Assembly: GCA_026075535.2 (NCBI GenBank)
Contig: AP026543.1
Location: 7,874,001 to 7,938,000, forward strand
Length of the DNA: 64,000 nucleotides
Direction: 5' to 3'
From: Tricholoma matsutake
Taxonomy: Eukaryota; Basidiomycota; Agaricomycetes; Agaricales; Tricholomataceae
The notes under the pieces were generated by a model. The model searched no databases, was not told where the DNA came from, and saw only the letters and a list, made by a program, of their open reading frames with translations. Of the stretch, positions 22,992-34,739 are shown piece after piece; the stretch's first letter is position 1, and the number at the start of each line of letters is the position of its first letter. The position numbers were made by a program, and so were the translations under genes.

Positions 22992-23344
22992 TGTTGAGAT
23001 CTGCACCGTGAATGGCGTGTTCATGCCCCTTTGATGCGGTGTGCTAATTATAGAACATCGTATGATGCGAAGTTTCCCCTTGTTATTTCTCCCTTTCTAA
23101 CTCTCTCTTTATCTTATTCTCATTGTTACTCACTTAGTATATATATCCACATATACTTACCAAACACCTCAGTCTGTTATACACTGACTGAGGTGAGTAG
23201 ACTACATGGCTCGATCCATATACTTGATCACTTACTGTACTATTTATAGTTTACACATGTATTGCTTAGGTACAGTAGTGATCAATATAGTCCATTATAC
23301 ACTGACTGAGTTTACGCATGTATCACTTAGGTTGGATCTCTATA
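22992..23344 (+). repeat. Copia-B 3' LTR
   Basis: Pair of 16610-16958, about 353 bp. Differences include GGCGCG versus GGCGTG and ATGCAG versus ATGCGG, many at CpG. Followed by TSD AGTTC. Confidence 0.93.
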
Positions 23345-23360
23345 AGTTCCTATCGTCACA

Positions 23361-23372
23361 GGTTATGGGCCC
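23361..23372 (+). promoter_or_regulatory. Copia-C primer-binding site (half initiator Met-tRNA)
   Basis: GGTTATGGGCCC immediately follows the inferred Copia-C LTR end. The same priming strategy is used by the other copia family here, although their gags are unrelated. Confidence 0.72.
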
Positions 23373-23630
23373 TGGATTGCTCTCATAACTCTTGTGTCTT
23401 TCAGCTCCAATGTCTACTACCACTATGCTTGCTACTGCCAACATCCTCAGAAACTTTTACCCACAGGCTTGAACTGGACTGCATTCTCCATCCGTTTCCA
23501 GGAAGCAATTGAGGGAAAGGGCTTCTGGGGCTATTTTGATGGTACCTTGCCAAAGCCAACTGTCAGCTCACTACCTGCTGCTGGGGAGCAAGAAGTGTTA
23601 GATCAGTGGACAAGAAATGAGTGCTCCATG

Positions 23631-24032
23631 GATAAGGCATGGCAGGGGTATGAAAAATGCATGGTAGGGGTATGGCCATATCTTCAAAATGTTATTACTA
23701 ACTACCTAGCAAGAGTTTTATCACAGTTGGGCAATATATAAGGCTTTGAGAAACCTCAAGTTATTAAGCCACAAAAGGGAAATTACATTCAGCAGAAAGG
23801 TAAGGGTATGGAAAAACACATGAAAAAACAGAAAAGGTCAGATTTTCATGGGTTTTTCATACCCTTACCTTTCTGCTGAATGCAGTTTTCCTTTTGTGGC
23901 TTAATAAATTGAGGTTTCTCAAAGCCTTATATATTGCCCAGATAAAACTCTTGCTAGGTAGTTAGTAATAACATTCTGAAGATATGGCCATACCACTGCC
24001 ATGCATTTTTCATACCCCTGTCATGCCTTATC
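23631..24032. mobile_element. 402-bp foldback MITE in Copia-C gag
   Basis: Two arms of about 190 bp are near-perfect inverted complements, starting GATAAGGCATG and ending CATGCCTTATC, so the single strand would fold into one long hairpin. CATG flanks both sides (23627-23630, 24033-24036). No ORF of its own. Family unknown; arms this long resemble foldback/MULE-like MITEs. Confidence 0.88.
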
Positions 24033-24105
24033 CATGAAAGCACTTCTCACTCACCATATTCCTGACTCCACCTTTGATCTGAACTACACGAAGGACTCCC
24101 TGAAA

Positions 24106-24504
24106 CTTGTAGGGACTAACATGGATATTTGTTTCAAACCCCAACCACTCAATAGAATTGCAATGTGTGGAGTCAATCTTGGAGCCTTCATGTCGAGGCT
24201 CTACAGTACATTGCACAAGATGTATCCTCTCAGCTTCAGATAGTCAATTACATCTAGATGTGGGAGTTGCAGACTGTAGAGGAGAACAGATACATGGATA
24301 CACCATTTGCAGATAAAACCTGTATCTGTTGTATCCATTTTGACTTATAGAGTGTAAATCTAATTTATACAGGTAATCCTTTTGATGTACCATGCATAGG
24401 ATACATATTTAACTGTTCCCCAAAGATTTTACAGGCAGCATCAAAATTGAGGCAAAAAAGTGCATATCCATAAATAATCTGTATGTATCCATGTTAGTCC
24501 CTAC
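24106..24504. mobile_element. ~400-bp MITE in Copia-C gag
   Basis: Terminal inverted repeats of about 18 bp (GTAGGGACTAACATGGATA at 24109; its complement ends at 24504). The flanking repeat CTGAAA (24100-24105, 24505-24510) is the likely target duplication, 6-7 bp. Insertion length including duplication is 405 bp, so the gag frame resumes. No coding capacity. Confidence 0.83.
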
Positions 24505-25097
24505 CTGAAAGACAGATGGGACCTTATTAAGAAGGAGGTGTGTACTCACTTCATGGATTCAAAATGTCCTGATAAGGGCAACATTTGTGAGTTTTTGGAT
24601 GAGCTACACATTGAGAAGGAGAAGTTGTCAACTTATGGTGTCACCATCAAAGACAAGGACTACCACTCCACCATCATTACTTCCCTCCCTAATTTCCTCT
24701 CCAACTTCACTTCAAGTCTTCTTGCTAATGTGAGGCTGCATGCCACAATGGGCACCATCAATCCTGATCAGTTGATCTCCCTGATCTCTGAGGAAGTTGA
24801 TTGTGGTGTATCCCAGCATTCATGGCACACTGCAGAATCCTCAAAGACAGATGACAAAGATGAGGCTATGCTCATGTAATCAGAGTTGGAAGGGAAAGAA
24901 TGAGTGTAAGCCTTGCGGTGTGTGCTGGAACTGTGGAGAGAAAGGTCATTTCAAGGACAAGTGTCCTGTGGCTTGTTGATGTCCACATCACTGTCATCAT
25001 CTGAATCTGATGACAATGAAGGTGGGGCTGGTGGAGATGTACTAGGTGCATTGCTGCCATTATTACTTCCACCTCTGCCCCCTCCCCTGGAGTGGGT

Positions 25098-25449
25098 TAT
25101 AGAAATTCAATCCTAGCATAATCAGAGTTTAACTCAGTCTCTGTATAAGTGACTCAGGTAATACAAGTACTGTACCTAGCATGATCAGAGTTTAACTATA
25201 GGTACAGTAAGTAATGATTCATAATCGAGTAATAACAAATGTGCTCACCTCAGTCTCTGTATAAGTGACTGAGGTGAACGGTTGACTGTCTCCTCTATAT
25301 ATATGTGAGGCCAGCTACACAAAGAATGAAAGGAATAAATGGCACAAAGGGGCTTACGAAACGACCCATCAAAGGGATAGGCTATAATAGTACATGCATC
25401 AAATGTGTGATCACATACACTCACAGTGTAATAATGAGCATTCTCAACA
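25098..25449 (-). repeat. Copia-D 3' LTR
   Basis: On the minus strand TGTTGAGAATG...ATTTCTATA. About ten differences from 30287-30639, many CpG transitions (ACGAAACGACCC versus ATGAAACAATGC). Preceded in element sense by a GGTGAGGAGGAG purine tract. Confidence 0.93.
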
Positions 25450-25490
25450 CTCCTCCTCACCGTGAGCACTCCTCCTCACATGGAATCGCA

Positions 25491-28400
25491 TTAGCGGAGA
25501 CCCAAGAAGTTCCTCAGGTAGGTGAATTGTTTAACATCAAGAGCCTTTGTGAACATGTCGGCAACATTCTGATGGGTATGCACATAAGAGAGATGTAAGT
25601 CGTTGGATTGAACACATTCATGGAGGAAATGGTATTTGATGTTGATATGTTTGACACAGGAGTGTAGAAGGGGGTCTTCAGACAGGGTCTTTGTTGCTGA
25701 ATTGTCACAGTAAATAGTCATCAGGATTGTCTGTGGATAATTGATGGAGTGTAGAAGAGTGCACAGCCAAGTACACTCCTTAGCCGCTTCAAAGGCAGCT
25801 ATGTATTCAGCTTCACAAGATGAGGTGGCGACAACTTTCTGTTTATGGGACATCCAAGAGACAGCGCCAGACCCAAGAGAGCAAATATAGCCTCCAATGC
25901 TGCGATGCGTATCAAGACAATTAGCCCAGTCAGAGTTGCTAAAAGCATGAAGGTTTATGGGGAGATCACCACCAAGATAAAGTTTCAGATCCCTTGTCCC
26001 CTTGATGTATCTCACCAGCCTGATGGCAGCAGCCCAATATTTGGAAGAGTAACAGTTGAGATACTGTGATAGTTGTTGTACTGCATGTGAAATGTCAGGA
26101 CAAGTAGAAATTGCCAAGTATAGGAGACATCCCACAAGTGATCAGTATGGGAGTTTAGAGAGCTGTAGACGGTCTTCAGAGGAAATGAGCTGAGGGTTAG
26201 GCCATCGTAGTTTGGAACCAGGTTCCAGAGGTGTGGAGACTGGGTGTGCTTCCTTCTGGCCAAATTGTTCGACTATCTTGTTGATAAGTGCTGTCTGTGA
26301 AAGTGCAATGGTACATGTGGTCCGGTCCCAAGATACGGCAATCCCTACAATAAAATGTGCCGTCCCAAGCTCAGAAATAGTCCAGACTTTATGCATCTGG
26401 TCTTTAAACTGCTCATTCTCCTCCTTTGAATCAGCAATTGACAGGTAATCATCAACATGAACCACCACAATAATGATGCTGGAGTCTGATCTGCGATAGT
26501 ATATGCAAAACTCACAAGATAGGTGAGTAAATCCCCATTTAATCATCTGTGTGTTAAGCATCTGATTCCATATTCACCCGCTCTGTTTCATACCGTACAA
26601 CCCACATTGAAGTTCCCATACCCAGTCCTCCTTCCTGGGTTCTTCAAAGTCAGAAGGTTGTTGCATGTATTGTACTTCATCATCTGGTAGAAAACCATAT
26701 AGGAAAGCTGTCTTTATGTCAATCTGTTGCGCATCCCAGCCCAAAGAGGCAGCAATATGCAAGAGGATCCACCAAGATTCCATGCGTGCAGTGGGTGAGG
26801 TGGTTTTAGTATAGTCTCTACCATAGATTTGTTCATTGCCTTTGAATACAACACATACTTTCCAGTGGATGGGCTTTCCAGTTTCATTTCACTTAATATG
26901 GAAGATCGGTTTCACTTTTTGGATGCGCTTCCCCTGGGGTACTTCGGCTCATGGAACTAGCTTGTAAACTCCCATGTCTTTCAAGGATTTCAACTCATCC
27001 AGATAGCCTTCCCTCCATCTTTCAGCATCAACGGTGTTCTTAGCCTCCTCCCATGTCCTTGGTTCATCTTCAAATTGAAGAGATTCCAGATTGAAATCCA
27101 CCATCTCTGAGATCAGGGCTTGAAGTTGATGTGCCTGATCACCTAGATCAAGGTTCTCCAGTGATCGACTTAGGTCTTCAATGACATCATTCCAATCATG
27201 ATCGATGATTGAAGGGTTATTTTCATCAGTTGGGGGGGGGGGTGTTGGATCAGGGCTAAGTGATCAAGCAGCTACCACAGCAGTGTGACAAGCATGCCAT
27301 GCTTCTTTGATGCGTATGGCACTTTCTTGGGATTCCTGAATGGCCTTTACTGTCCTAGTGGTGGCTGATCTGCCATCAGGATGCCTTTCAGTATGGACAG
27401 GAATTCGAGAAGAACGGCGCAGGGGTACAGGGGGGTACAGGGGGTGCTAGCGGTGTTGGTGCTTGCTTGCATCTATTGTCGACCTCAATTATGGGGTTGT
27501 GGGCAGGGAAGGGATCATCCTCCTCATCGTTCACAGATAGGTAGGTATGAGTAGATTTATTGTCCTGAGTTTCCAGGCATGTTGACTCAGCAGGAGGGAT
27601 GTGCAGTGAATGGCCATCATGACTCTCGAGAAATTTGACATGATATGAACTGTGGACCTTCCTAGTTGCCTGGTTGTAGCAACGGTATGATTTAGATTTG
27701 GAGTCGTAACCAATTAATACACATTCAATTGACTGCTCGAAGATTTTGGGATTATTCTTCTTAGGAATGAGGACAAAAGCTTGACAGCTGATCTCCTGCA
27801 AGTACAAATAATCAGGTTTGTGCTCATACCATAATTCCCAAGGTGTAACGCCTTGTAGTGATTGAGTCGTGGTTTTTGCATGCAAATGGGACGCCGTCAA
27901 GTAAAATTTGTCCCAAAGAAATGGTGGCAATCCTGAGTAGATCCTCATAGTCCAAGCCTTAGCCATGAGAGTCCAGTGCATCTGTTTCACATGACCAATG
28001 TGAGCAGAAGTATGTGGAGCAGTAAATCGTTGGTCTGTACCTCACATTTTCAACCAAGTCTGCATCTCGTGAGACTTCAGTTTGCCGTTATCAGTGATGT
28101 AGGTCCCAATTTTTAGTCCAGTCTCATTTTCCCGAGCAAGTTCCCAGGCTTTCAGTTCTGGAAAAGAGTCATCCTTATTTTGCAGAGGTATCAACCAAGG
28201 AAAAGATGTGTAATCATCGACTATATCCATAACATACAAATTCCCATCCCGAGATTTGACAGCATGGGGGCCCGATAAGTCCACCCACACTTTTTCCAGC
28301 TTTCTCGTCGCCCTATGCCCTCTCCCCTCTTCATGCATCTTAGGAACAGGAGTTCTGGTCTGTTTACCGAGAACACAAGATTCACATTTAGGAGGTTTAG

Positions 28401-30067
28401 GGATAGAGCTAATAGGCACACCTGTGAGTGCACCCTTTTTGGCCATGTCCCAGAAAGACTGATAATTCACGTGACCGAGACAATGGTGCCAGGTTTCTAG
28501 GTTTCTAGGTTTGTGTACGGTAAATGTGTGATTGGCGGTAGCAGAATATAGGTTAAGAGTGTAGAGCTTTTTGGAGAGTTGAGATCCCTGAGCAATGGGT
28601 GCTCCAGTGGATTTGTCAGTGATTCAACATAGGGAGTTGTCAAAATGGGCTGTAGCATTAGAGTCATCAGCCAGTGTTCCCACTGAAATAAGCCGAACTG
28701 CCACATTAGGAATATAGAGGGTGTTATGTAATGTGATTGATGCGCCTCGAGCTACCTGTAATTTGATGTCACCGACTCCGACTGCAACAATTGATGTGCC
28801 GCCAATGCCTTTGACATAACGTGGCTGAACTGGATGAAGAGTGATAAAATCTGATTTGTCAGGGGAAATATGGACAGATGCCCCAGTATCAATGATAAAT
28901 GGATGATTGTCGATGGATAGTTGAGAACGGCTTGCCTGATTGAGAGGTTCGACGGAAAGCATGTCAGTGATGGGTGTAATAGAATTATGAGCCCAATCAA
29001 TACTAGTTATTTCCTCATCCTCAGTGACAATCCAACCCTTGTATTCTGATCCATCATTGGCAGTAGGCAGCTGATCACTAGTCAGCCCAGTGAAACCTGC
29101 CACATGGGCCACTGGTGGGTCAGGTGGGGGGGCCATTGAGGCAGAGTTGATCATGACAGTGAAAGCCCAACCATTAACATCTTTCACAGTGATAGGAACC
29201 CTGGAGCTTGATTGAGATGGGGTACTGTTCTTCTTTCCTTTATCCCATGCTGCCCGTTGGGCTGCAACTGATTCCTCAATAGACCTGCCCACCATGCCGC
29301 CACCAGGTTTGATGCAATACTCAATGGTATGCCCAGACTTCTTACATATGGGGTTTGTGCAAAGATACAAACTTGGAGGCCTTGACAGCTTGGAGTGGGC
29401 AGAGAGTGCAATTGAGGAATTATTACGGTGGTCATTCTTGAGAAGAGACTGCTCATTTTCGAGAAACATGCCTATATCTTTGGATGTGTAAGGTGAAGAA
29501 TCAGTGGAGGTGGCAATGTCGCAAGAAATGATGGATCCCGCATGGGGGAAATTTTTGCTGAGGGAACTAAGCAACGCAATACAGCAAAGGAGGTCAGCTT
29601 TAATGTCCCCCATGGCAAAAGCACACTCAATAAGAGTGCAGATTTTTTCAGCGGTCTCAGGGAGGGGAGTGTCCTTCATGCACTGAATGGATAGAGCCTG
29701 CTGTAAAAACTGGGCCTTCTTTCTGATGTCAATCCTGGAGGGCCTTCCAGTTAATATTAGGACCCTTCAACATATCAATAAATGGATGCTCAGAGGGAGC
29801 AACACTGGATGCTAGAAAGGCATAGGCTAAATGGGAGTTGGCTTTCCAATTTGTGAGGGCATGGTAATCGGACGAGGGTGGTTGAGTGATATCACCAGTG
29901 ACATAGTCATAGAGACCATTGAATGCAAGAGCGATGGTGATTTCTTCGCACCATTCTTTGTAGTTAGATTTGAGTTTATCGAGCTTCTCGCTGACATACT
30001 GGACAGATAATTTGATGAGTGGGATGGATGGGGCAGTAGGATCAGAAGCCATAGTTGGCTTGACCAT
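25491..30067 (-). pseudogene. Copia-D gag-pol
   Basis: Gag begins at 30067 (MVKPTMASDPTAP; an in-frame ATG also at 30052). One frameshift near 29720 precedes a long frame (29679-28624) with CCHC CTNPICKKSGHTIEYC and protease IIDTGASVHISPDKSDF. GAG-pre-integrase and integrase follow (28470-28042, CESCVLGKQ; 27990-27388, AHIGHVKQMHWTLM, where Copia-A has HIGRIERMHRT). RT covers about 27100-26140 (QIDIKTAFLYGF, VHVDDYLSIAD with the catalytic DD retained), then RNase H 26135-25491 (SSCEAEYIAAFEA). Stops are largely TGA, for example at 26140 (PY*SLVGC; Copia-F has PYRSLIGC), about 26572, 26890, 26950 and 27262. Confidence 0.93.
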
Positions 30068-30275
30068 GACAGGCTAATGTGGAGTGGCAAGGAGATGTGT
30101 AGCAGCGACAAAGGGACACACGTGCCAGAATCATCGGGATGTGCACAAAGTAAAGTCCATGATCCAGGACTGCAAGAGTGATTGAGATGATCAATCAAAA
30201 AAAGAAGAGGCACCAGATGACATATATTGTCGAGTGGCTAGGAAGTTTTCTATCATTGTTTCTAACAACAAGATT

Positions 30276-30286
30276 GGCCCATAACC
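30276..30286 (-). promoter_or_regulatory. Copia-D primer-binding site (half initiator Met-tRNA)
   Basis: On the minus strand GGTTATGGGCC, adjacent to the 5' LTR, as in Copia-B and -F. Confidence 0.85.
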
Positions 30287-30639
30287 TATAGAAATTCAAT
30301 CCTAGCATAATCAGAGTTTAACTCAGTCTCTGTATAAGTGACTCAGGTAATACAAGTACTGTACCTAGCATGATCAGAGTTTAACTATAGGTACAGTAAG
30401 TAATGATTCATAATCGAGTAATAACAAATGTGCTCACCTCAGTCTCTGTATAAGTGACTGAGGTGAACGGTTGACTGTCTCCTCTATATATATGTGAGGC
30501 CAGCTACACAAAGAATGAAAGGAATAAACGGCACAAAGGGGCTTATGAAACAATGCATCAAAGGGATAGGCTATAAATAGTACACACATCAAATGCGTGA
30601 TCACATACACTCACGGTGTGATAATGAGCATTCTCAACA
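30287..30639 (-). repeat. Copia-D 5' LTR
   Basis: Pair of 25098-25449. Contains the CAGTCTCTGTATAAGTGACT inverted motif also present, diverged, in the Copia-B and Copia-F LTRs. Confidence 0.93.
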
Positions 30640-30955
30640 TGGGTGAGATCTCTTGTATCTGGAGGGTTACTTTCAAGATCAGTACTTGCAGGAGCACTAG
30701 CTCCTGGATAATGTTTAAAATCCGGAGTTGCTTGCTGTCACACCAACAAAGATTGAGCCACTAGGGCGCATAAAGCACCATGCCTTAATTCCATCTTCAT
30801 ACCCAATATACATCATCAGCTCCAATCTAGGGGCTAACTTATTTTGAGATTTTTCTTTAGGTAAGTAGACATAAGCACCACAACCAAATACTTCAAGATT
30901 CAATAAATCTGGCTTTTTGCCATCTAGATCTCCGATCAGAGTTCACCATTTTAGG
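30640..30955 (-). pseudogene. Minus-strand copia integrase/linker fragment
   Basis: Encodes the end of a Ty1/Copia integrase: DLDGKKPDLLNLEVFGCGAY, KEKSQNKLAPRLELMMYIGY. One frameshift near 30720, then a hydrophilic linker (ASAPASTDLESNPPDTRDLT). With Copia-D excised, the frame runs on through 25097 to about 24972 (HSRGGGRGG, SSDSDDDSDVD). It points opposite to the Copia-C gag it touches, so a rearrangement joined two copia pieces head to head. Whether it is Copia-C's own pol, inverted, is unknown. Confidence 0.75.
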
Positions 30956-30959
30956 CATG

Positions 30960-32480
30960 ACACCAGTGTTCAGTTGTTTAAAAAAGTTGTTTAAGAAAGG
31001 TGCATGTTCTGTTTAGTGTTTAAAAGTCCAGTTGCATGGACTGAAAAAAGACCGGCAACTGAACTGGACCCAACCGCGGTCCAGTCTATGTTGCAGCTGC
31101 AGAAGAAGTGGTCATGGACTGGTCCGGTTGCCAGTTGTGTGGATTTAAAAATATTTATAAACTGCACATAGACCGGTTGCAACCAGTTGCAACTGGTCTT
31201 TTAGTATACAAGTAAGTACATAATATATACAGTACAATATATTTACAGAGTAACACAGAGTGGGCATGCCCAAGCACAACAGAAGAAATGTGTGGGTTTA
31301 TATACTGTCTGGCTGTGCATGGACCATTTACCAATGTTTGTGTGCACATGGAAATAACCCATGCATGTGCACACCGCCAAACACAACTAACACAACCATC
31401 CACCACCACCAACATACCACCACCAACGCGACCATCCACCACCACCAATGCAACTACCAACGCAACCACCACCAATGCAGCCACCACCACCACACGGCCC
31501 ACCTTGACCACCCCACACCCTTCAACAACGCCAAATGGTGACATGCAAAGTGCCATGTCAGGTGTTCTACTGCATTCGACAACCGATTCCCATGTTGGAG
31601 AAGGCTTCACAACATTACAAGTAAGTTTCACTTCATTCTTTCATTGTTCTCTTTACTGTTAACATTGTTCTTTTCTTCTTTTGCAGGTTAAAACTTATGT
31701 TATTATAATAATGACTCAGTAAGTGCCCGTAAACCCACTGCATCACCACTGACCACCCACCAGCAACGGCAATCAACCATAACCACAGGCAACAGAACCC
31801 AAGCAACCCAGGACCACGACGAGAGGATGACCCCAGCACCCACCTCTGCCACTGTGAGCCACTGCCCGCAGGGTGGATGGGGGGTGCTAATTCCCAAGGA
31901 CAACGAGGCAACGAGATGAAACACAACACGCAGCACCCACCGCCAGCCTCACAAGCCACTGCTCGTGGGGTGGATTGTGGGGTGATGGACGAGGTAGTCA
32001 GGAAGCCTGTGCAGTGCCATATACACAAGGTAAGCAATGCCCAGCCCCATTAACCCGCCATGTCACCACTCACATCACGACCCACTCCAATGGCTGATGG
32101 TGACAGTGACGACAACAGTGCCAATGGGATGATGACGCTAGATGACGAAGGGTGAGGAATGATGAGTGATGGAGGATGAATCGCCAAAAGGCCGACCCAC
32201 GACAGAGATGGGTGATGATGGAAGGAAGACGGATGACAATGATCACAGCGACCTCCACCCTGATATGATGAATGACAATGAACAATGGATGACAAAGGAT
32301 GAAGAACTCATTGGCCCCTTGCGCTGTGAGGGCTTACTTATTTAGTTACTAGAATACATCAACGTAGTGTATACCCCCAGTCTAGACCAGTTTACACCTG
32401 GTCTAGACCGACCCAGTGCAAGACCAGTTGTAACTGGTCCAGCAACTGGTAAGCAACCGAACTGGACCGGTGATAGGTTG
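30960..32480 (+). repeat. Low-complexity module 1 with subterminal CCAGTTG repeats and an intron-like block
   Basis: Both ends carry clustered palindromes of the type ACCAGTTGCAACTGGT (about 31180 and 32425) with many GGTCCAGT/ACTGGACC variants, as in subterminal repeats of DNA transposons. The interior is CCACCA- and GATGA-rich. A block at 31621-31686 starts GTAAGTTTCACTT and ends CTTTTGCAG, a good 66-nt fungal intron; the next bases GTTAAAACTTATG resemble the post-intron start of the other modules. TGCCCGCAGGGTGGA at about 31866 is the shared module motif. No transposase; exact ends not found. Confidence 0.55.
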
Positions 32481-32560
32481 TCTCCTGGGCTCAAAGGCCG
32501 ATTCACCATTTCAACCACATTCTAATCACATCGGCTAACTCCCATGAGGTCCCAGAAGCA

Positions 32561-33746
32561 GTGTGACCACTCCCGACCAAGTCTACCGAGCGCGATATCG
32601 TATTGACTGCATTGAAACATCACCAGCAATGTTGATGGTACTTAGAAACCACATCGCACAACTTTAGGACTACCTCGAAATGCCCTAAGATCCCTCTGAA
32701 CAAACATCGAATATCCCCGATCAACCTTGAACAACCGCGAACGTGATCGAACATTGTTGACCATTGTTGTTACAATTTTCCTTGTAACTCATGGAACCCG
32801 ACTGACCCAATGTACCCAACAATCCCCTCCAGACAGGAGGCACCCCTGATTCATGCCTAGGGCATGTCCTTGACACCAGACACATGCACAATGCATGCCG
32901 ACTGCATGCATTCGATCCCCTTCCCATGGAAGGCACCCTTGACGCATGGTGACTCCATGCACCCGAACCCATTCCCACACATGCTGTGATACAACAGCCC
33001 CTTGACATGAGGTCTGTGACATCGGACTCTCATGATTGACATGCTGTGCCGCAGCACTCCATGACATCGGATGCCTCATGCAAGGCATGAGGCTTATTGT
33101 TTCTATTCATACCTGATATGCATCTACCTTTCCAATTGGACGATAAGGACCTTCCTACTAGTATAAGTACTGTGACTTGTAGTAGGGATGTCCTCAGTTT
33201 AGATCTAGGCATTCTACAGCCTTAACTTGCAACTCACTAACTTACTCAAAACCACCAAGGAAGTCCCTTAGTGCATGAACCTGAACGACTCTATGCAGAA
33301 GCCCTGCTAGAGTGCACTACCCATCTTACATCGGATGCTCCGAGTAAGACTAGTGCCAAATGACTCGTCGAGGAAGCACCTCGTCGAACAACATCGACTA
33401 GATCAAGTGGTTGAGGCTTCACCCTTAACATAAGATCTAAACTATCTGCTAGCCCACCTACCTAGGTGTAGGCAATACATCTCGAAACACACCACAGTGA
33501 CCTGGGTCTAGACAAACCCCAGACTGACCACCAAGAGAAGCGGAACCACAGACAGGTTCATCTTGGTACCGATACAATGGAAGACTAGTCCATTACTCGA
33601 CCCCAGCACAGCGTTGGTTCTATGGATCAACTGAAAGACAAAGAGGAGGTTACCTCACCGATGAAGACTTTGAACAGTCATACACGCCCCCACCTGAAAC
33701 ATCCACCCACTTCCTTACAGACGAAATCGACGACCTCTATAACAAG
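32561..33746 (+). other. Probable LTR and leader of Gypsy-G
   Basis: Non-coding sequence ahead of a gypsy gag. It begins TGTGACCACTCCCG and contains several CATGC-based short palindromes (32850-33090, ATGCAAGGCATGAG) and TATAAGTACTG at 33162, a promoter-like site. No second LTR copy exists in the window, so the LTR/leader boundary cannot be fixed. Confidence 0.45.
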
Positions 33747-34615
33747 ATGTCCGAACCCACCGCAACCACACCAATGATGTCCATGAAGGACATTTGAATC
33801 TGATCACCCACAGACTTCTCAGGAGAGTGGACCAAGACTGCCAAGTTCCTGCAGGAGATAGACCTGTACTTGCAAATCAATGACCAGGTCTATGACACGA
33901 ATGACAAGAAGATTATCTTCATGCTGTCCTTCATGAATGGAGGGACAGCAGCTGCCTGGGTGCAGGCATTTGTCAACCAACACCAATCCGAGGGACTCGG
34001 AGAATACACAGATTTCAGACAGAAGGTCCTAGAAGCCTTCTCACTGATTGACGATGCCAGAATGGCAAAGACTGAGATCAAGAATCTCAAACAAGGTTCA
34101 GGGAACCTCAAAGAATATGTGACGAACTTCCGCATCCTGAAAGACAGGATGGGAATCACAGAAGATGCAGCCATGATCGAGTACTTCATGGATGGACTGC
34201 ACCCTGAATTACTGAAGAGGGTACATACGATGGAGACAGTACCCAACACTCTTGAAGGCTGGATAAAGGCAGCTTCGAAATATGAAGGCCAATGGAAATG
34301 GGCCATGGCGATCCTGGGAAAGACCAGGCAGAACCAGAAGACAAACGAAACGACAAAGAAAGGACAGCCCTCTCTTGACATCAACGGACTGACAAACCAA
34401 GAACACGTGAAACACCTCTGAAAGGGATTGTGTTTCATCTGCCACCAACCGGGACACCGATCGTCCGACCACAGGGATGGAAAGAACCCCACTCAGATGG
34501 GGTCAGCACCTCCTCCCTACCAAAACCGCTTCACCCAGAAGAAGACTGGGGTGGACACCTACCAGAAGATCTGCATGATGCTGGATGAACTCAATGAAGA
34601 AGAAAAAGAATGAGC
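33747..34615 (+). pseudogene. Gypsy-G gag (Ty3/Gypsy)
   Basis: ATG at 33747 (MSEPTATTPMMSMKDI), then two TGA codons at 33795 and 33801 that fit CGA. The gag fold follows: DFSGEWTKTAKFLQEIDLYL, KKIIFMLSFMNGGTAAAW, EYTDFRQKVLEAFSLIDDAR, EYFMDGLHPELLKRV. TGA near 34419 precedes the zinc knuckle CFICHQPGHRSSDH, where the last ligand is His, not Cys. TGA again near 34611 and a short ALNLMEESGF tail. Pol is lost: similarity stops near 34730, where module 2 begins. Confidence 0.83.
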
Positions 34616-34739
34616 CCTCAATCTCATGGAGGAATCAGGTTTTTAGAACAGCGGCCTGATACGATGCCAGTCACCGCTGTAGTCTCCGTAGGGTCTGTAC
34701 TCTTAGCTACCATGAATAGACAATCTATGCGCTGTCATC

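Larger units (their letters stand above)
16610..23344 (+). mobile_element. Copia-B, full-length degenerate Ty1/Copia element
   Basis: LTRs 16610-16958 and 22992-23344. TSD AGTTC at 16605-16609 and 23345-23349. Half-Met-tRNA primer site GGTTATGGGCC directly after the 5' LTR. One gag-pol gene (17171-22944), interrupted by a 980-bp hAT-like element (18168-19147) and a 265-bp solo LTR (22402-22666). The 3' LTR is preceded by a purine-rich GTAAGGAGGAG. Confidence 0.95.
15949..24970 (+). mobile_element. Copia-C, second Ty1/Copia family, truncated and nested
   Basis: A copia element with a UBN2-type gag unrelated to that of Copia-A/B/D/F. The parts are a 5' LTR (15949-16609, completed by CTATCGTCACA at 23350-23360), a half-Met-tRNA primer site GGTTATGGGCCC at 23361, and gag (23410-24970). 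Copia-B sits inside its LTR (TSD AGTTC). Protease, integrase and RT are absent in this orientation; an inverted copia fragment abuts at about 24970. Confidence 0.7.
23410..24970 (+). pseudogene. Copia-C gag (UBN2-type) split by two MITEs
   Basis: ATG at 23410 after CTTTCAG, which looks like a splice acceptor. After an early frameshift the gag fold is clear: LNWTAFSIRFQEAIEGKGFW, GYFDGTLPKP, DQWTRNECSM. It continues past 24036 (KALLTHHIPDSTFD) and past 24510 (KDRWDLIKKEVCTHFMDSKC, LISEEVD). A CCHC knuckle CWNCGEKGHFKDKC ends it near 24968. Removing 23631-24036 and 24106-24510 joins the coding frame exactly. A TGA near 24877 (AMLM stop) and the early shift disable it. Confidence 0.85.
25098..30639 (-). 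mobile_element. Copia-D, full-length degenerate Ty1/Copia element, minus strand
   Basis: LTRs 25098-25449 (3') and 30287-30639 (5'). TSD TGGGT at 25093-25097 and 30640-30644. Primer site complement GGCCCATAACC at 30276-30286. One gag-pol gene, 30067 to 25491, same family as Copia-B and -F. It inserted into a minus-strand fragment of another copia element, whose frame is continuous across the TSD. Confidence 0.95.

Noticed and set aside
31288..31662. Thr/His-rich ORF (TTTNATTNAT type) as a secreted or mucin-like protein
   Set aside because: No signal peptide, pure CCACCAAC repeat, and other frames are equally open; treated as part of module 1.
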